Source: Fodinibacter sp963800505
Lineage (GTDB): Bacteria > Actinomycetota > Actinomycetes > Actinomycetales > Dermatophilaceae
Reading direction: 5' to 3'
Assembly: GCA_963800505.1 (NCBI GenBank)
Contig: CAWDBL010000037.1
Span: 372,001 to 436,000, forward strand
DNA length: 64,000 nucleotides
Positions within the stretch are counted from its first letter, which is position 1; each line of letters opens with the position of its first letter. A program made the translations under genes and the position numbers. The notes below the pieces were generated by a model. That model had not been told where the DNA came from. It worked only from the letters and a program-made list of their open reading frames with translations, and did not search any database. This document shows, piece by piece, positions 8,913 to 17,185 of this stretch.

Positions 8913-10045
8913 TGGGCGCGGAAGCCCTTGATGTCCTCGATGGGGCGCGGGCCGTGCCCGACGTACCGGGCGCTGGGGCGGATGAGCCGCCCGGCTCGCT
9001 TCTGCTCGAGGATGTGCGCCGACCAGCCGGCCGTGCGCGCCGAGACGAACAGCGGCGTCATCATGTCGCCCGGCACCTCGGCGAAGTCGAGCAGCACCGC
9101 GGCCCAGTAGTCGACGTTGGTCTCCATCCGGCGCTCGGGGTAGCGCTCGGCGAGCTCGGCGATGGCGGCCTTCTCGAGCTCGATGGCGACCTCGTAGCGG
9201 GGGGTCTCCAGGCGCTTGCAGGTGTCGCGCAGCACGGTGGCGCGCGGGTCGTAGGCACGGTAGACGCGGTGCCCGAAGCCCATCAGGCGCTCCTTGCGGT
9301 CGAGCACCTCCTTGACGTAGCGCCGGGCATCGCCCATCTTCTCGACGCCCTCGATCATGTGCTGGGCCCGGCTCGGGGCGCCACCGTGCAGCGGGCCGGA
9401 GAGGGCGCCGATCGCCCCGGAGAGGCAGGCGGCGACGTCGGCGCCGGTGGAGGCGATGACCCGCGCGGTGAAGGTGGAGGCGTTCATGCCGTGCTCGGCC
9501 GCGGAGATGAAGTAGGAGTCGATCGCCTCGACGTGCTTGGGGTCGGGCTCGCCCCGCCAGCGGATCATGAACCGCTCGGCGATGGTGCGGCCCTTGTCGA
9601 CCTCGCTCTGCGGCACCATCGGCGTCGACTGCCCATGGGCCGCCTGGCCGATGAACGACATCGCCATGACCGAGGCGCGGGCGAGGTTGTCGCGGGCCTC
9701 GTCGTCGTCGATGTCGAGCAGCGGCTTGAAGCCCCACATGGGGGCGAGCTGGGCGATGGCCGACTGCACGTCGACCCGGATGTCGCCGCTGTGCACCGGC
9801 AGCGGGAACGGCTCGGCGGGGGGCAGGCCCGGGTCGAACTCGTCGTCGACGAGCAGCCCCCAGACCTGGCCGAAGGACACCCGCCCGACGAGGTCGTTGA
9901 TGTCGACCCCGCGGTAGCGCAGCGCGCCACCCTGCTTGTCGGGTTCCGCGATCTCGGACTCGAAGGCGACCACGCCCTCCAGGCCGGGCTGGAAGTCCGG
10001 GTCGCTCTCCGGGTGGGCCGTCCCGGTCTGTGCTGCCGTGCTCAT
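8909..10045 (-). CDS. citrate synthase (type 2, actinobacterial)
   Basis: A 378-residue enzyme condensing oxaloacetate and acetyl-CoA to citrate. Visible hallmarks are LHGGAPSRAQ (first active-site His), MGFGHRVYRAYDPRA (second His and oxaloacetate-binding Arg) and the late NVDYWAAVLLDFAEVP with the catalytic Asp region. The ATG at 10045 (MSTAAQTGTAHPESDPDF) is preferred; a longer frame to 10117 has no family similarity. The shorter N-terminus compared with GltA fits the second actinobacterial citrate synthase, sometimes called CitA. Its TGA overlaps the proposed CTG start of the sugar dehydrogenase, an unusual partner. Confidence 0.93.
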   Translation of the reverse strand: MSTAAQTGTAHPESDPDFQPGLEGVVAFESEIAEPDKQGGALRYRGVDINDLVGRVSFGQVWGLLVDDEFDPGLPPAEPFPLPVHSGDIRVDVQSAIAQLAPMWGFKPLLDIDDDEARDNLARASVMAMSFIGQAAHGQSTPMVPQSEVDKGRTIAERFMIRWRGEPDPKHVEAIDSYFISAAEHGMNASTFTARVIASTGADVAACLSGAIGALSGPLHGGAPSRAQHMIEGVEKMGDARRYVKEVLDRKERLMGFGHRVYRAYDPRATVLRDTCKRLETPRYEVAIELEKAAIAELAERYPERRMETNVDYWAAVLLDFAEVPGDMMTPLFVSARTAGWSAHILEQKRAGRLIRPSARYVGHGPRPIEDIKGFRAH

Positions 10046-10103
10046 GGGGTCCCCAATCGTCGCTCGTCGCCGTTGTCGGGCGGCCCCATTGTGCACGCCA
10101 CGG

Positions 10104-11072
10104 TCACGCGTTCCCACCGCCTGTCCCGTTGCTGGACGTCCCGGCGGCCCCGCGGCGGTCCCTGACGGCCATGTTCGAGCCGCCGGTGTCGCGGATGTCG
10201 AACAGGTCGGTGGCCTCGAGAAGCTTGCTCAGGCGCGCATAGCCGTAGTTGCGCGAGTCGAAGGAGGACTGGTTGGAGATGCGGTTGCCGACCGTGCTCA
10301 CCCTGGCCCAGCCCTCGTCGTCGGCGGCGCCCTCCACCGCCCGGCGCAACAGGGCCACCAACTTGGTGTCGCTGCGGAGCTGGTTGCGAGTGAGGCGAGC
10401 CGGCGTCGTGTTCGCGGGGTGCGCCTCGGCGGCGGCTGCCGCCTTCGTGGCCGCCTTGGCGGTGGTCTTCTTCGCGGATGCCGTGGCCTTGGCTGTGACC
10501 GCCTCAGCCGCCTTGGTCGTCGCCTTCGCCGTGGCCCGACGCCGCTTGGTGGTGGGGAGCGCGGCCTCCTCGGCAGGTGACGACACGGCATCCGCCGGGC
10601 CGCTGTCGGGCAGCCCCGGGTCGGCCTGGCCGCTGGGGGAGGACAGCCGGTTGAGCACGAGGAAGCGGGTGCAGGCGCTCTGGAACGGCTGCGGTGTCTT
10701 GGCGTCGCCGAACCCGTAGACGTGGGCGCCGTGCTCGCGCAGGTGCATGACCAGCGGGGTGAAGTCGGCGTCGGAGGAGACCAGCGCGAAGGCGTCGGGG
10801 CGCTGGGTGTGCAGGATCTCGACGGCGTCGACGGCGAGGGCGATGTCGCTGGCGTTCTTGCCCTTGCTCGGGTCGAACTGCTGCACGGGACGAATCGCGT
10901 TCTCGTGCAACACTTCCTGCCACGACTTCAGGCCGGTCTTGGTCCAGTTGCCGTAGGCGCGACGCACGTTGGTCTCGCCGAGGCGTGACAGCTCGCCGAG
11001 GATGACGTCGATGCGGGACGCCGTCGCGTTGTCGGCGTCGATGAGGAGCGCGATCTGCGCCGGCTTGTCCAT
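10104..11072 (-). CDS. NYN-domain (LabA/DUF88-like) protein with C-terminal OST-HTH/LOTUS domain
   Basis: A 322-residue predicted RNA-associated protein. The N-terminal NYN (PIN-like) nuclease domain shows IALLIDADNA (first Asp cluster), KGKNASDIALAVDAVE and ALVSSDADFTPLV (last Asp cluster), consistent with a metal-dependent ribonuclease fold. Residues ~150-225 are a Lys/Ala-rich low-complexity linker with repeated TKAA/AKATT units. The C-terminal ~75 residues (LRRAVEGAADDEGWARVSTVGNRI... YGYARLSKLLEATDLFDI) match an OST-HTH/LOTUS RNA-binding domain. Bacterial NYN-LOTUS proteins are common but poorly characterised. It is divergent from the MFS gene at 11139, with a short gap. Confidence 0.88.
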   Translation of the reverse strand: MDKPAQIALLIDADNATASRIDVILGELSRLGETNVRRAYGNWTKTGLKSWQEVLHENAIRPVQQFDPSKGKNASDIALAVDAVEILHTQRPDAFALVSSDADFTPLVMHLREHGAHVYGFGDAKTPQPFQSACTRFLVLNRLSSPSGQADPGLPDSGPADAVSSPAEEAALPTTKRRRATAKATTKAAEAVTAKATASAKKTTAKAATKAAAAAEAHPANTTPARLTRNQLRSDTKLVALLRRAVEGAADDEGWARVSTVGNRISNQSSFDSRNYGYARLSKLLEATDLFDIRDTGGSNMAVRDRRGAAGTSSNGTGGGNA

Positions 11073-11138
11073 GGTCGGACCCTATGCCCGCGCGGGCTTT
11101 CGCCCCTGCCGGGCGGCGGCCTCGTGCATGATCGCCGG

Positions 11139-12419
11139 GTGCTGCGCGCCAACCTGCCGGACCTCACCCCGCTGCGGGTGAACCCGGCGTACCGGCGGCT
11201 GTATGCCGGCTTCACGCTCTCGAACGTCGGCTCGCAGATGGCCGTGGTCGCGATCGGGCTGCAGGTCTACGACATCACCGGGTCGACCGCGGCGGTCGGG
11301 TTGGTGGGCCTCTTCGCGCTGGTGCCCCTGGTGGCGTTCGGGCTCTACGGGGGCTCGCTGTCCGACCACCACGACCGGCGGCTGGTCGCCCTCGTCGCCA
11401 ACCTGGTGGCCTGGGCGACGTCGATCGCGTGCGCGCTGCAGGCCTGGCTCGGCAACGACCACGTCTGGGTGCTCTACGTGCTGGTGGCCGTCTGGAACGG
11501 TGCGTTCGGAGTGAGCTCGCCGGCGCGGCAGAGCATCTACCCGCGCATCCTGCCGCGCGAGCAGCTGCCCGCCGCGAACGCGTTGGGCGTCTTCGCGATG
11601 TCGACCGCGATGATGGTCGGGCCGCTGATGGCGGGCCTGCTCGTCGACTGGGGCGGTTTCGCCACGGCCTACACCGCCGACGCCCTGGTCACGATGGCCG
11701 CGCTGTGGGGTCTCTGGCGCCTGCAGCCGCTGCCGCCCGAGCCGCACGGCGAGGGCGGGGCCACCCGCGCCGGGCTCGCGTCGGTGCTCGACGGCTTCCG
11801 CTTCCTGCGCGGCGCCCCGAACGTGCGGATGACTTTCGTCGCCGACATCGCGGCGATGCTGCTGGCCCAGCCGCGGGTGCTCTTCCCGGCGGCGGGCGCC
11901 GTGATCCTCGGCGGCGGGGCCCGCACGGTGGGCTACCTCTACGCGGCGGCGGCGCTCGGGGCGGTGCTCGCGACGCTGACGTCGGGGCGGCTCGGCGGGG
12001 TGCGCCGGCAGGGCCTGGCGATCATGGTGAGCATCGTCGGCTGGGGCGTAGGGATCATCGGCCTCGGGGTCGCCCTGCTCGGCGCGAACGGCTGGCTCAC
12101 GCCGACCCAGGCACTGTGGGGGGCGCTGTTCGCGATGGCCTTCGCCGGCGCGGCGGATGCCGTGAGCGCCGTCTTCCGCACCACGATCCTGCAGTCGGCG
12201 GCGCCCGACCGGATGCGCGGGCGGCTGCAGGGCGTGTTCATCGTGGTGGTGGCCGGCGGGCCACGGGTGGGCGAGCTGCTCGGCGGTGCGGTGGCCGAGC
12301 GGATCGGCGAGGGGTGGACCGCGGTGGGCGGCGGCATCGCCTGCATCGTGGCAATCGGGCTGCTGTCCCTGCGCCAGCCGGGGTTCCTGCGCTACGACGC
12401 CCGCCACCCCACCCCCTGA
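11139..12419 (+). CDS. MFS transporter, MFS_3/EntS-like
   Basis: About 426 residues, twelve predicted membrane helices. The start MLRANLPDLTPLRVNPAYRRLYAG and the loop GGSLSDHHDRRLV (family GxxxDRxxRR signature, here with DHHDRR) place it in the EntS-like exporter group; SSPARQSIYPRILP is also characteristic. The GTG at 11139 is preferred because a CATGAT box ends seven bases upstream, as for a leaderless transcript; GTG 11124 would add five residues. It ends at a hairpin before pdxH. Substrate unknown. Confidence 0.9.
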   Translation: MLRANLPDLTPLRVNPAYRRLYAGFTLSNVGSQMAVVAIGLQVYDITGSTAAVGLVGLFALVPLVAFGLYGGSLSDHHDRRLVALVANLVAWATSIACALQAWLGNDHVWVLYVLVAVWNGAFGVSSPARQSIYPRILPREQLPAANALGVFAMSTAMMVGPLMAGLLVDWGGFATAYTADALVTMAALWGLWRLQPLPPEPHGEGGATRAGLASVLDGFRFLRGAPNVRMTFVADIAAMLLAQPRVLFPAAGAVILGGGARTVGYLYAAAALGAVLATLTSGRLGGVRRQGLAIMVSIVGWGVGIIGLGVALLGANGWLTPTQALWGALFAMAFAGAADAVSAVFRTTILQSAAPDRMRGRLQGVFIVVVAGGPRVGELLGGAVAERIGEGWTAVGGGIACIVAIGLLSLRQPGFLRYDARHPTP

Positions 12420-12448
12420 CCCGGGCCACTCCCCGACGCTGTAGGGGA

Positions 12449-12486
12449 GCAGCCGGGCAACACGCCGCGAAGCGGCGGCTGCCGGC
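12449..12486 (+). terminator. hairpin after MFS gene
   Basis: GCAGCCG (12449-12455) can pair with CGGCTGC (12476-12482), or internally CGCCGC-GAA-GCGGCG; CTTTT follows shortly after. It lies 30 bases behind the MFS stop and is a plausible but not strong intrinsic terminator. Confidence 0.4.
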
Positions 12487-12537
12487 GGCTTTTCGTCTGG
12501 AAAGCCGGGGACCCCCGGCACGACATACGATCCGACG

Positions 12538-13215
12538 ATGAGCAACGGACGGATCGACTACGACGGTGACGGCCTCACCGAGGAGGCCCTGCTCGAGACG
12601 CCCCACGCACAGGCGCGGGCCTGGGTCGACGCCGCCGTGGCCCGGGCGGAGGTGAGCCGCGACGTCTTCGAGCCGCTGGCGATCTCGGTCGCGACGGTCG
12701 ACGGCAGCGGGCGGCCGAACGTGCGCACCGTGCTGATGCGCTTCTTCGACGAGCGGGGCCCGGGGTTCGTCACGGCCCTGACGTCGACCAAGGGCCGCGA
12801 GCTCACCAGGAACTCGGCGGTGGCGGCATCCCTGACCTGGCCGGCGATGTACCGCGCGATCCGCTTCCGCGGCACCGCGATCGAGGTGGAGCGCGAGGAG
12901 GTCGAGCAGTACTTCGACTCGCGGCCCTGGGCGTCGCGCATCTCGGCGTGGGCCTCGCGGCAGTCCGAGCTGATCGGCTCCCGGCGCGAGCTCGAGGCGC
13001 AGTACGCGGCCCGGGCGGCGGCCTTCCCCGACCACGGTGGTGACGAGGACGTGCCGGTGCCCGACTTCTGGGGCGGCTTCCGCATCGTGCCCGACGAGGT
13101 CGAGTTCTGGGCCGGCCGGCGCAACCGGCTGCACGACCGGCTGGTGTTCACCCGCACTGGCGAGGGCGACCTCGGCGACCCCGCCTCGTGGGAGGTCCAC
13201 CGCCGCCAGCCCTAG
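12538..13215 (+). CDS. pdxH: pyridoxamine/pyridoxine 5'-phosphate oxidase
   Basis: A 225-residue FMN enzyme oxidising PNP or PMP to pyridoxal 5'-phosphate, the last step of B6 synthesis and salvage. Family blocks are DPFEPLAISVATV-like (FEPLAISVATVDGSGRPNVR), VLMRFFDERGPGFVT, SLTWPAMYRAIRFRG, ASRQSELIGSR, VPDFWGGFRIVP, VEFWAGRRNRLHDR and a C-terminal RRQP in place of the usual RLxP. A CATACGAT box seven to eight bases before the ATG suggests leaderless transcription. It converges with the SDR gene across a long inverted repeat. Confidence 0.95.
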   Translation: MSNGRIDYDGDGLTEEALLETPHAQARAWVDAAVARAEVSRDVFEPLAISVATVDGSGRPNVRTVLMRFFDERGPGFVTALTSTKGRELTRNSAVAASLTWPAMYRAIRFRGTAIEVEREEVEQYFDSRPWASRISAWASRQSELIGSRRELEAQYAARAAAFPDHGGDEDVPVPDFWGGFRIVPDEVEFWAGRRNRLHDRLVFTRTGEGDLGDPASWEVHRRQP

Positions 13216-13217
13216 GT

Positions 13218-13294
13218 CCGACTGATTGCGAATCTCCCACCGCGCCGCGGCCGCTCAGGTGGCTGCAGAGGGTGGGAAATTCGCAATCAGTCGG
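13218..13294. repeat. long inverted repeat between convergent genes
   Basis: Two 23-base arms (13218-13240 and 13272-13294) are reverse complements except at one position; the arm starts CCGACTGATTGCGAAT and ends TCCCAC. The 31-base loop is GC-rich. It occupies almost the whole gap between pdxH and the SDR gene, so a bidirectional terminator is likely, though there is no T-run. Confidence 0.85.
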
Positions 13295-13301
13295 GAGAAG
13301 G

Positions 13302-14078
13302 TCAGGGCTCGCGGTGCACCTTGTGGGGGGCGGCCTGCACCCGCGGCTTGACCACGAGCAGGTCGATGTTGACGTGGGCCGGCCGCGTGGCCATCCAGAC
13401 GATGGCGTCGGCGACGTCCTCGGCGACCAGCGGGTGGGGCACCCCGGCGTACACGGCATCCGCCCGCTCCTGGTCACCGGCGAACCGGGTCAGCGAGAAC
13501 TCGTCCGTGCGCACCATCCCCGGTGCCACCAGGGTGATCCGCACCGGCTGGTCGACCAGCTCGAGGCGCAGCGTCTCGGTCATCACGTGCACCCCGTGCT
13601 TGGCGACCGTGTAGCCACCGCCGCCCTCGTAGGCGAGGAACCCGGCGATCGAGCCGACGTTGACCACGACCCCCTCACCGTCGGCGGCGACGAGCGCGGG
13701 CAGCAGGGCCTTGGTGACCCGCACGGTACCCAGCACGTTGGTGGCGTACATCTGCTGCCACAGCTCGACGTCGGCCTGCGCCACCGGCTCCAGGCCGAGC
13801 GCGCCACCGGCGTTGTTGACCAGCACGTGCACCCGCTCGCCGGCCGCGGCCACCAGCCGGGCCACGTCGTCGTCGCGGGTGACGTCGCACGCCACGGCCA
13901 CGCCGCCGATCTCGGCGGCCAGCGCCTCGACCCGCTCGGCCCGCCGCGCCGCGCACACCACCCGGAAGCCCTCCGCCGCCAGCAGCCGCGCCGTCGCCGC
14001 GCCGATGCCGCTGCTCGCGCCGGTGACGACGGCGACCCGGGCGCCGGCCGTGCTCGAAGGCTGGGGGGTCGAGGTCAT
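13302..14078 (-). CDS. SDR-family NAD(P)-dependent oxidoreductase
   Basis: A 258-residue classical short-chain dehydrogenase: TGASSGIGAATA (TGxxxGIG cofactor loop), CAARRAERVEAL (the Arg after the second strand suggests NADP), CDVT, NNAGGALG, the catalytic Ser in NVGSIAG and YTVAK. It resembles the YdfG/serine-type dehydrogenase group acting on 3-hydroxy acids; this is family-level inference. The ATG of this gene overlaps the TGA of the upstream hotdog-like gene, so the two are one operon. Confidence 0.92.
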   Translation of the reverse strand: MTSTPQPSSTAGARVAVVTGASSGIGAATARLLAAEGFRVVCAARRAERVEALAAEIGGVAVACDVTRDDDVARLVAAAGERVHVLVNNAGGALGLEPVAQADVELWQQMYATNVLGTVRVTKALLPALVAADGEGVVVNVGSIAGFLAYEGGGGYTVAKHGVHVMTETLRLELVDQPVRITLVAPGMVRTDEFSLTRFAGDQERADAVYAGVPHPLVAEDVADAIVWMATRPAHVNIDLLVVKPRVQAAPHKVHREP

Positions 14079-14803
14079 GGCCGGTCCTTGGGTCGGATGG
14101 TGGTGGGGTCGACGGCGATCCAGGTCGCCTCGGCGCGGGCCAGCAGCTCGCCGCCGGGCGAGAACAGCGCCGAGCCGGAGTGGTGCTTGCGCCCCTCGGC
14201 GCCACGTTGCCAGGCGAGGACGACGTGCGGCTCGCCCACCTGGGGCAGGGCGTTGACCCGGGCGGTCATCGTGCCGAGCACCATCGGGCGCCCCGCGATG
14301 CCGGCCGACCAGCCGCCGGGGCAGTCGAGCGCGGCCCAGACGAGTGGACCGGTCACCTCAGGCGGCACCCACGTCGCGGCATACCGGCCGGTGCCGTCAT
14401 CGAGCGGGCCGGGCCGCAGGCACAGCCCGTCGCCGGGGTCGCGGCCGGTGCCGCAGACGAAGCAGGTGGGGAACGGGTGGTCGGCCAGGCCCTCGAACCG
14501 CTCCTCGGCGGCCCGCGCCCGCTCGAAGGTCACCTGCGGTGGCACCTCCTCCGCGAGGTCGGCGGATGCCGTGCCGCTCGCGACCAGGTGCCCGCGGTCG
14601 AGCAGGCGCAGCACCATGAGGCCGTCGGCGGGCTCGGCCTCGAGCGTCATCGGCCGGTCGAGCGGCGGTGGGCTGGCCAGCCGCACGGTGACGGCCGGGC
14701 GCGCGGCGGTGGTCGGCACGTGGGCCGCGACCGTGCCGCAGACCCAACCACCGTTGCCGGACTCAGGGGGCCCGCAAAAGCGGTGGGGGATGCTGATCTC
14801 CAC
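14075..14803 (-). CDS. hotdog-fold thioesterase-like protein with CFVCG motif
   Basis: A 242-residue protein of a conserved actinobacterial group. The mid-region HPFPTCFVCGTGRDPGDGL with its Cys pair and the later GPLVWAALDCPGGWSA and MTARVNALPQVGEPHVV are typical of double-hotdog proteins annotated as thioesterase-superfamily; the N-terminal half (NGGWVCGTVAAHVP) also fits a hotdog repeat. Catalytic activity is not established. It is first in an operon with the SDR gene (four-base overlap) and lies across from an MFS gene, separated by a perfect palindrome. Confidence 0.75.
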   Translation of the reverse strand: MEISIPHRFCGPPESGNGGWVCGTVAAHVPTTAARPAVTVRLASPPPLDRPMTLEAEPADGLMVLRLLDRGHLVASGTASADLAEEVPPQVTFERARAAEERFEGLADHPFPTCFVCGTGRDPGDGLCLRPGPLDDGTGRYAATWVPPEVTGPLVWAALDCPGGWSAGIAGRPMVLGTMTARVNALPQVGEPHVVLAWQRGAEGRKHHSGSALFSPGGELLARAEATWIAVDPTTIRPKDRP

Positions 14804-14835
14804 GTCGCCAACCTAACCACGGCAGGGCCGCTGGG

Positions 14836-14857
14836 GTTATCTTGACATCAAGATAAC
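14836..14857. promoter_or_regulatory. perfect 10-bp palindrome, putative operator
   Basis: Arms GTTATCTTGA and TCAAGATAAC are perfect reverse complements separated by CA, in the AT-poor gap between divergent transcription units (hotdog/SDR and MFS). A TTGACA is embedded in it, so a bound regulator would block a promoter. The form resembles MarR-type operators; the regulator is unknown. Confidence 0.7.
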
Positions 14858-14962
14858 GCTGGCCGGGACGATCGCCGCGGAGGTTGAGGTTCGCACGGGA
14901 CGGTTGTGGTGCGACCGGCGGCGTTCCCGCACGGGCGGGAACGTGGGACGAGGGAGGCGGGT

Positions 14963-16201
14963 GTGGCGCAGGTGGGGGAGGAGGCACCGTTCTCGCTGCG
15001 CCGGATCGCCGTGCCGGCATTCGGCCCCTCGGTGCTCTGGTCGGTCGGTGCCGGTGCCGTGCTCCCCGTGGTGGCGCTGAGTGCCCTCGGCTTGGGCGCC
15101 TCGGTCGGGCTGGCCGCCCTGTTCGTCGGCATCGCCACGGTGTCGGAGTTCGCGGCCGCCGTGCCTGCCGGCGTGCTCGTCGAGCGGATCGGCGAGCGCC
15201 GTGCGCTCGTGGCCGCCGGTGCGCTGGATGCCGTGGCCTCCGCCCTCGCGCTCGTCGCCCCGTCGTTGTGGGTGCTCGGCGTCGCGGTGTTCCTCATGGG
15301 CCCCTCCGGCGCGATGTTCCTCCTGGCCCGACAGAGCTACCTGACCGCCGCCGCCCCGGTGGCGGTGCGCGCCCGGGCGATGTCGACCCTGGGCGGGGTC
15401 ACCCGCATCGGCCTGTTCGTCGGGCCGCTCGTCGGGGCGCCGATCGTCGCCCGGTGGGGGCCCCAGGCGGCCTTCGCGGTCGCCGTCGTCGCCGGGGTGC
15501 TGGCTGCGGCCCTGGCCCTGCTCACCCCCGACCTCGGCGCGCACCACGAGCGCCTCTCTGCCCGCAACGAGCGTGTCCCGGTCAAGGACGTCGTGCGCCG
15601 GAACCGCCGGGTGCTGCTCACGGTGGGCCTGGGCGTGGTCGCCATCGGGCTGGCGCGGTCCTCGCGGGTGGTCGTCGTGCCGTTGTGGGCGGAGCACATC
15701 GGGCTCACCGCGGCGCAGACCTCGCTCGTCTTCGCCGCCGCAGCGCTCGTCGAGGTGGTCCTCTTCTACCCGGCAGGAACCGTCATGGACCGCCACGGTC
15801 GGGTCTGGGTGGCCGTTCCGGTCACCCTGCTGCTCGGGCTGGGCCTGCTCGCCCTCCCGCTCACCACGACCCTGGCCGGCGTGGCCACGCTCGCCCTGCT
15901 GATGGGTGTGGGCAACGGCCTCGGCTCCGGCATCGTCATGACCCTCGGCGCGGATGCCGCCCCGACCGCTGGGCGCGCGCCCTTCCTCGGTGTGTGGCGG
16001 CTCATCTCGCTCGTCGGGCACAACGGGGCGGCCCTGGTGGTCGGCGTCGTGGCGGCAGTCGCCAGCATCGGCGTGGCCAGCGTCACGGTGGGACTGCTCA
16101 CCCTGGTCGGCGGCGCCTGGCTGGCCCGCTGGGTGCCCGAGTACGACCCACGTCGGCGCGCGCTCGAGCCGACGGAGGGACCGCGACGCGCTGCGCCGTG
16201 A
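14963..16201 (+). CDS. MFS transporter
   Basis: About 412 residues, twelve predicted membrane helices; EAPFSLRRIAVPAFGPSVLWSVG start, IGERRALVAAG loop, and MDRHGRVWVAVP in the second half. The GTG at 14963 is chosen because GAGGGAGGCGG lies just upstream; the open frame could extend to 14906 but that segment has no transporter character. Divergent from the hotdog/SDR operon across a perfect palindrome that may control both. Drug-efflux type by general resemblance; substrate unknown. Confidence 0.88.
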   Translation: MAQVGEEAPFSLRRIAVPAFGPSVLWSVGAGAVLPVVALSALGLGASVGLAALFVGIATVSEFAAAVPAGVLVERIGERRALVAAGALDAVASALALVAPSLWVLGVAVFLMGPSGAMFLLARQSYLTAAAPVAVRARAMSTLGGVTRIGLFVGPLVGAPIVARWGPQAAFAVAVVAGVLAAALALLTPDLGAHHERLSARNERVPVKDVVRRNRRVLLTVGLGVVAIGLARSSRVVVVPLWAEHIGLTAAQTSLVFAAAALVEVVLFYPAGTVMDRHGRVWVAVPVTLLLGLGLLALPLTTTLAGVATLALLMGVGNGLGSGIVMTLGADAAPTAGRAPFLGVWRLISLVGHNGAALVVGVVAAVASIGVASVTVGLLTLVGGAWLARWVPEYDPRRRALEPTEGPRRAAP

Positions 16202-16232
16202 GCGGAACGGCATCCCGCGTGTCCCTCGGTAA

Positions 16233-16250
16233 ACGTAGGCTTGCCTACGT
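16233..16250. promoter_or_regulatory. palindrome over the promoter and start of the DtxR-family gene
   Basis: ACGTAGGC and GCCTACGT are perfect arms around TT. The sequence contains a TAGGCT -10-like box placed for a leaderless start at GTG 16249, and the right arm ends on that start. The TAGGC half-site resembles IdeR/DtxR boxes, which suggests autorepression. Confidence 0.6.
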
Positions 16251-16947
16251 GACGGACCTCATCGACACCACGGAGATGTACCTCCGCACCATCTTCGAGC
16301 TCGAGGAGGAGGGCATCACGCCGCTGCGCGCCCGCATCGCCGAGCGGCTCGGACACTCCGGGCCCACCGTCTCGCAGACGGTGGCGCGCATGGAGCGCGA
16401 CGGCCTGCTCCAGGTCGCCGGCGACCGGCACCTCGAGCTCAGCGAGCACGGCCGCACGCTCGCGACCCGGGTCATGCGCAAGCACCGCATCGCTGAGCGG
16501 CTGCTGCGCGACGTCATCGGGCTCGAGTGGGAGTTCGTGCACGACGAGGCGTGCCGGTGGGAGCACGTGATGTCGGAGCGGGTCGAGCGCAAGATCCTGG
16601 CGATGCTGCCCGATCACGCCGAATCGCCCTACGGCAACCCGATCCCGGGCCTGGACGAGCTGGGCGACCTCACCGAGCTGGCCGACTTCCGCAACGGCCT
16701 CACCACCCTCGACGTCATCGCCGCCACAGAGCCCACCACCGTCGTGGTGCGCCGGATCGGCGAGCCGGTGCAGGTCGACTCCGAGGCGCTGAGCCTGCTC
16801 ACCGCCGCCGGCCTGCTGCCGGGACAGCCCGCCCGCGTCCGCCGTGAGGGCGTGCGGGTCATCGCCTGCCGCGACGGCGCCGAGGAGTCCTCGGGCGTCT
16901 CGCTGCCCGACGACATCGCCTCGCACGTCTTCGTGCAGGCCCCCTGA
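16249..16947 (+). CDS. DtxR/IdeR-family metal-dependent transcriptional regulator
   Basis: A 232-residue regulator with the family's three parts: N-terminal winged helix (DTTEMYLRTIFELEEEG, RLGHSGPTVSQTVARMERDGL), the metal-binding/dimer region (RKHRIAERLLRDVIGLEWEFVHDEACRWEHVMSE, with the Cys/Met, Glu and His ligands, then PYGNPIPG) and a C-terminal SH3-like FeoA domain. The CxWEHVMS signature is that of Fe- or Mn-responsive IdeR/MntR proteins. The GTG at 16249 follows a TAGGCT box by seven bases. IdeR versus MntR cannot be decided by eye; it is not in an obvious metal-uptake operon. Confidence 0.93.
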   Translation: MTDLIDTTEMYLRTIFELEEEGITPLRARIAERLGHSGPTVSQTVARMERDGLLQVAGDRHLELSEHGRTLATRVMRKHRIAERLLRDVIGLEWEFVHDEACRWEHVMSERVERKILAMLPDHAESPYGNPIPGLDELGDLTELADFRNGLTTLDVIAATEPTTVVVRRIGEPVQVDSEALSLLTAAGLLPGQPARVRREGVRVIACRDGAEESSGVSLPDDIASHVFVQAP

Positions 16948-17104
16948 CCCGGACGGACTGCACCCGGGCGGGGCGGGGTGGGCCGGCTCGAGGGTGACCC
17001 GGGTCTCATCTGGGTGAGGTCCGGTCGACCCAAGGCGCGCGGCATCCTTGCTGGTCAGGGCGCTGAAGCGGGTGTCCGCAGGGTGGACTTCACGGAAATC
17101 TCTC

Positions 17105-17147
17105 GTTACCGGAATGTGACTTCGGGCGCCGGAGCCCGTTACGGTAT
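17105..17147 (+). promoter_or_regulatory. promoter with GTTAC-N6-GTGAC direct repeat
   Basis: GTTAC (17105-17109) and GTGAC (17116-17120) form a direct repeat; an 18-base spacer containing a GGGC/GCCC hairpin leads to TTACGG. The same arrangement recurs at 18069 before the NlpC/P60 gene. The layout recalls MtrA-type sites on actinobacterial cell-wall genes; assignment is inference. Confidence 0.5.
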
Positions 17148-17185
17148 CGGGGATTCGTACCCGCTCCGGAAGGCTCCACCTCCTC

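Noticed and set aside
7038..9737. Extension of the sugar dehydrogenase frame into the citrate synthase gene
   Set aside because: The extension is the out-of-frame shadow of citrate synthase; the signal peptide sets the real start at about 8912.
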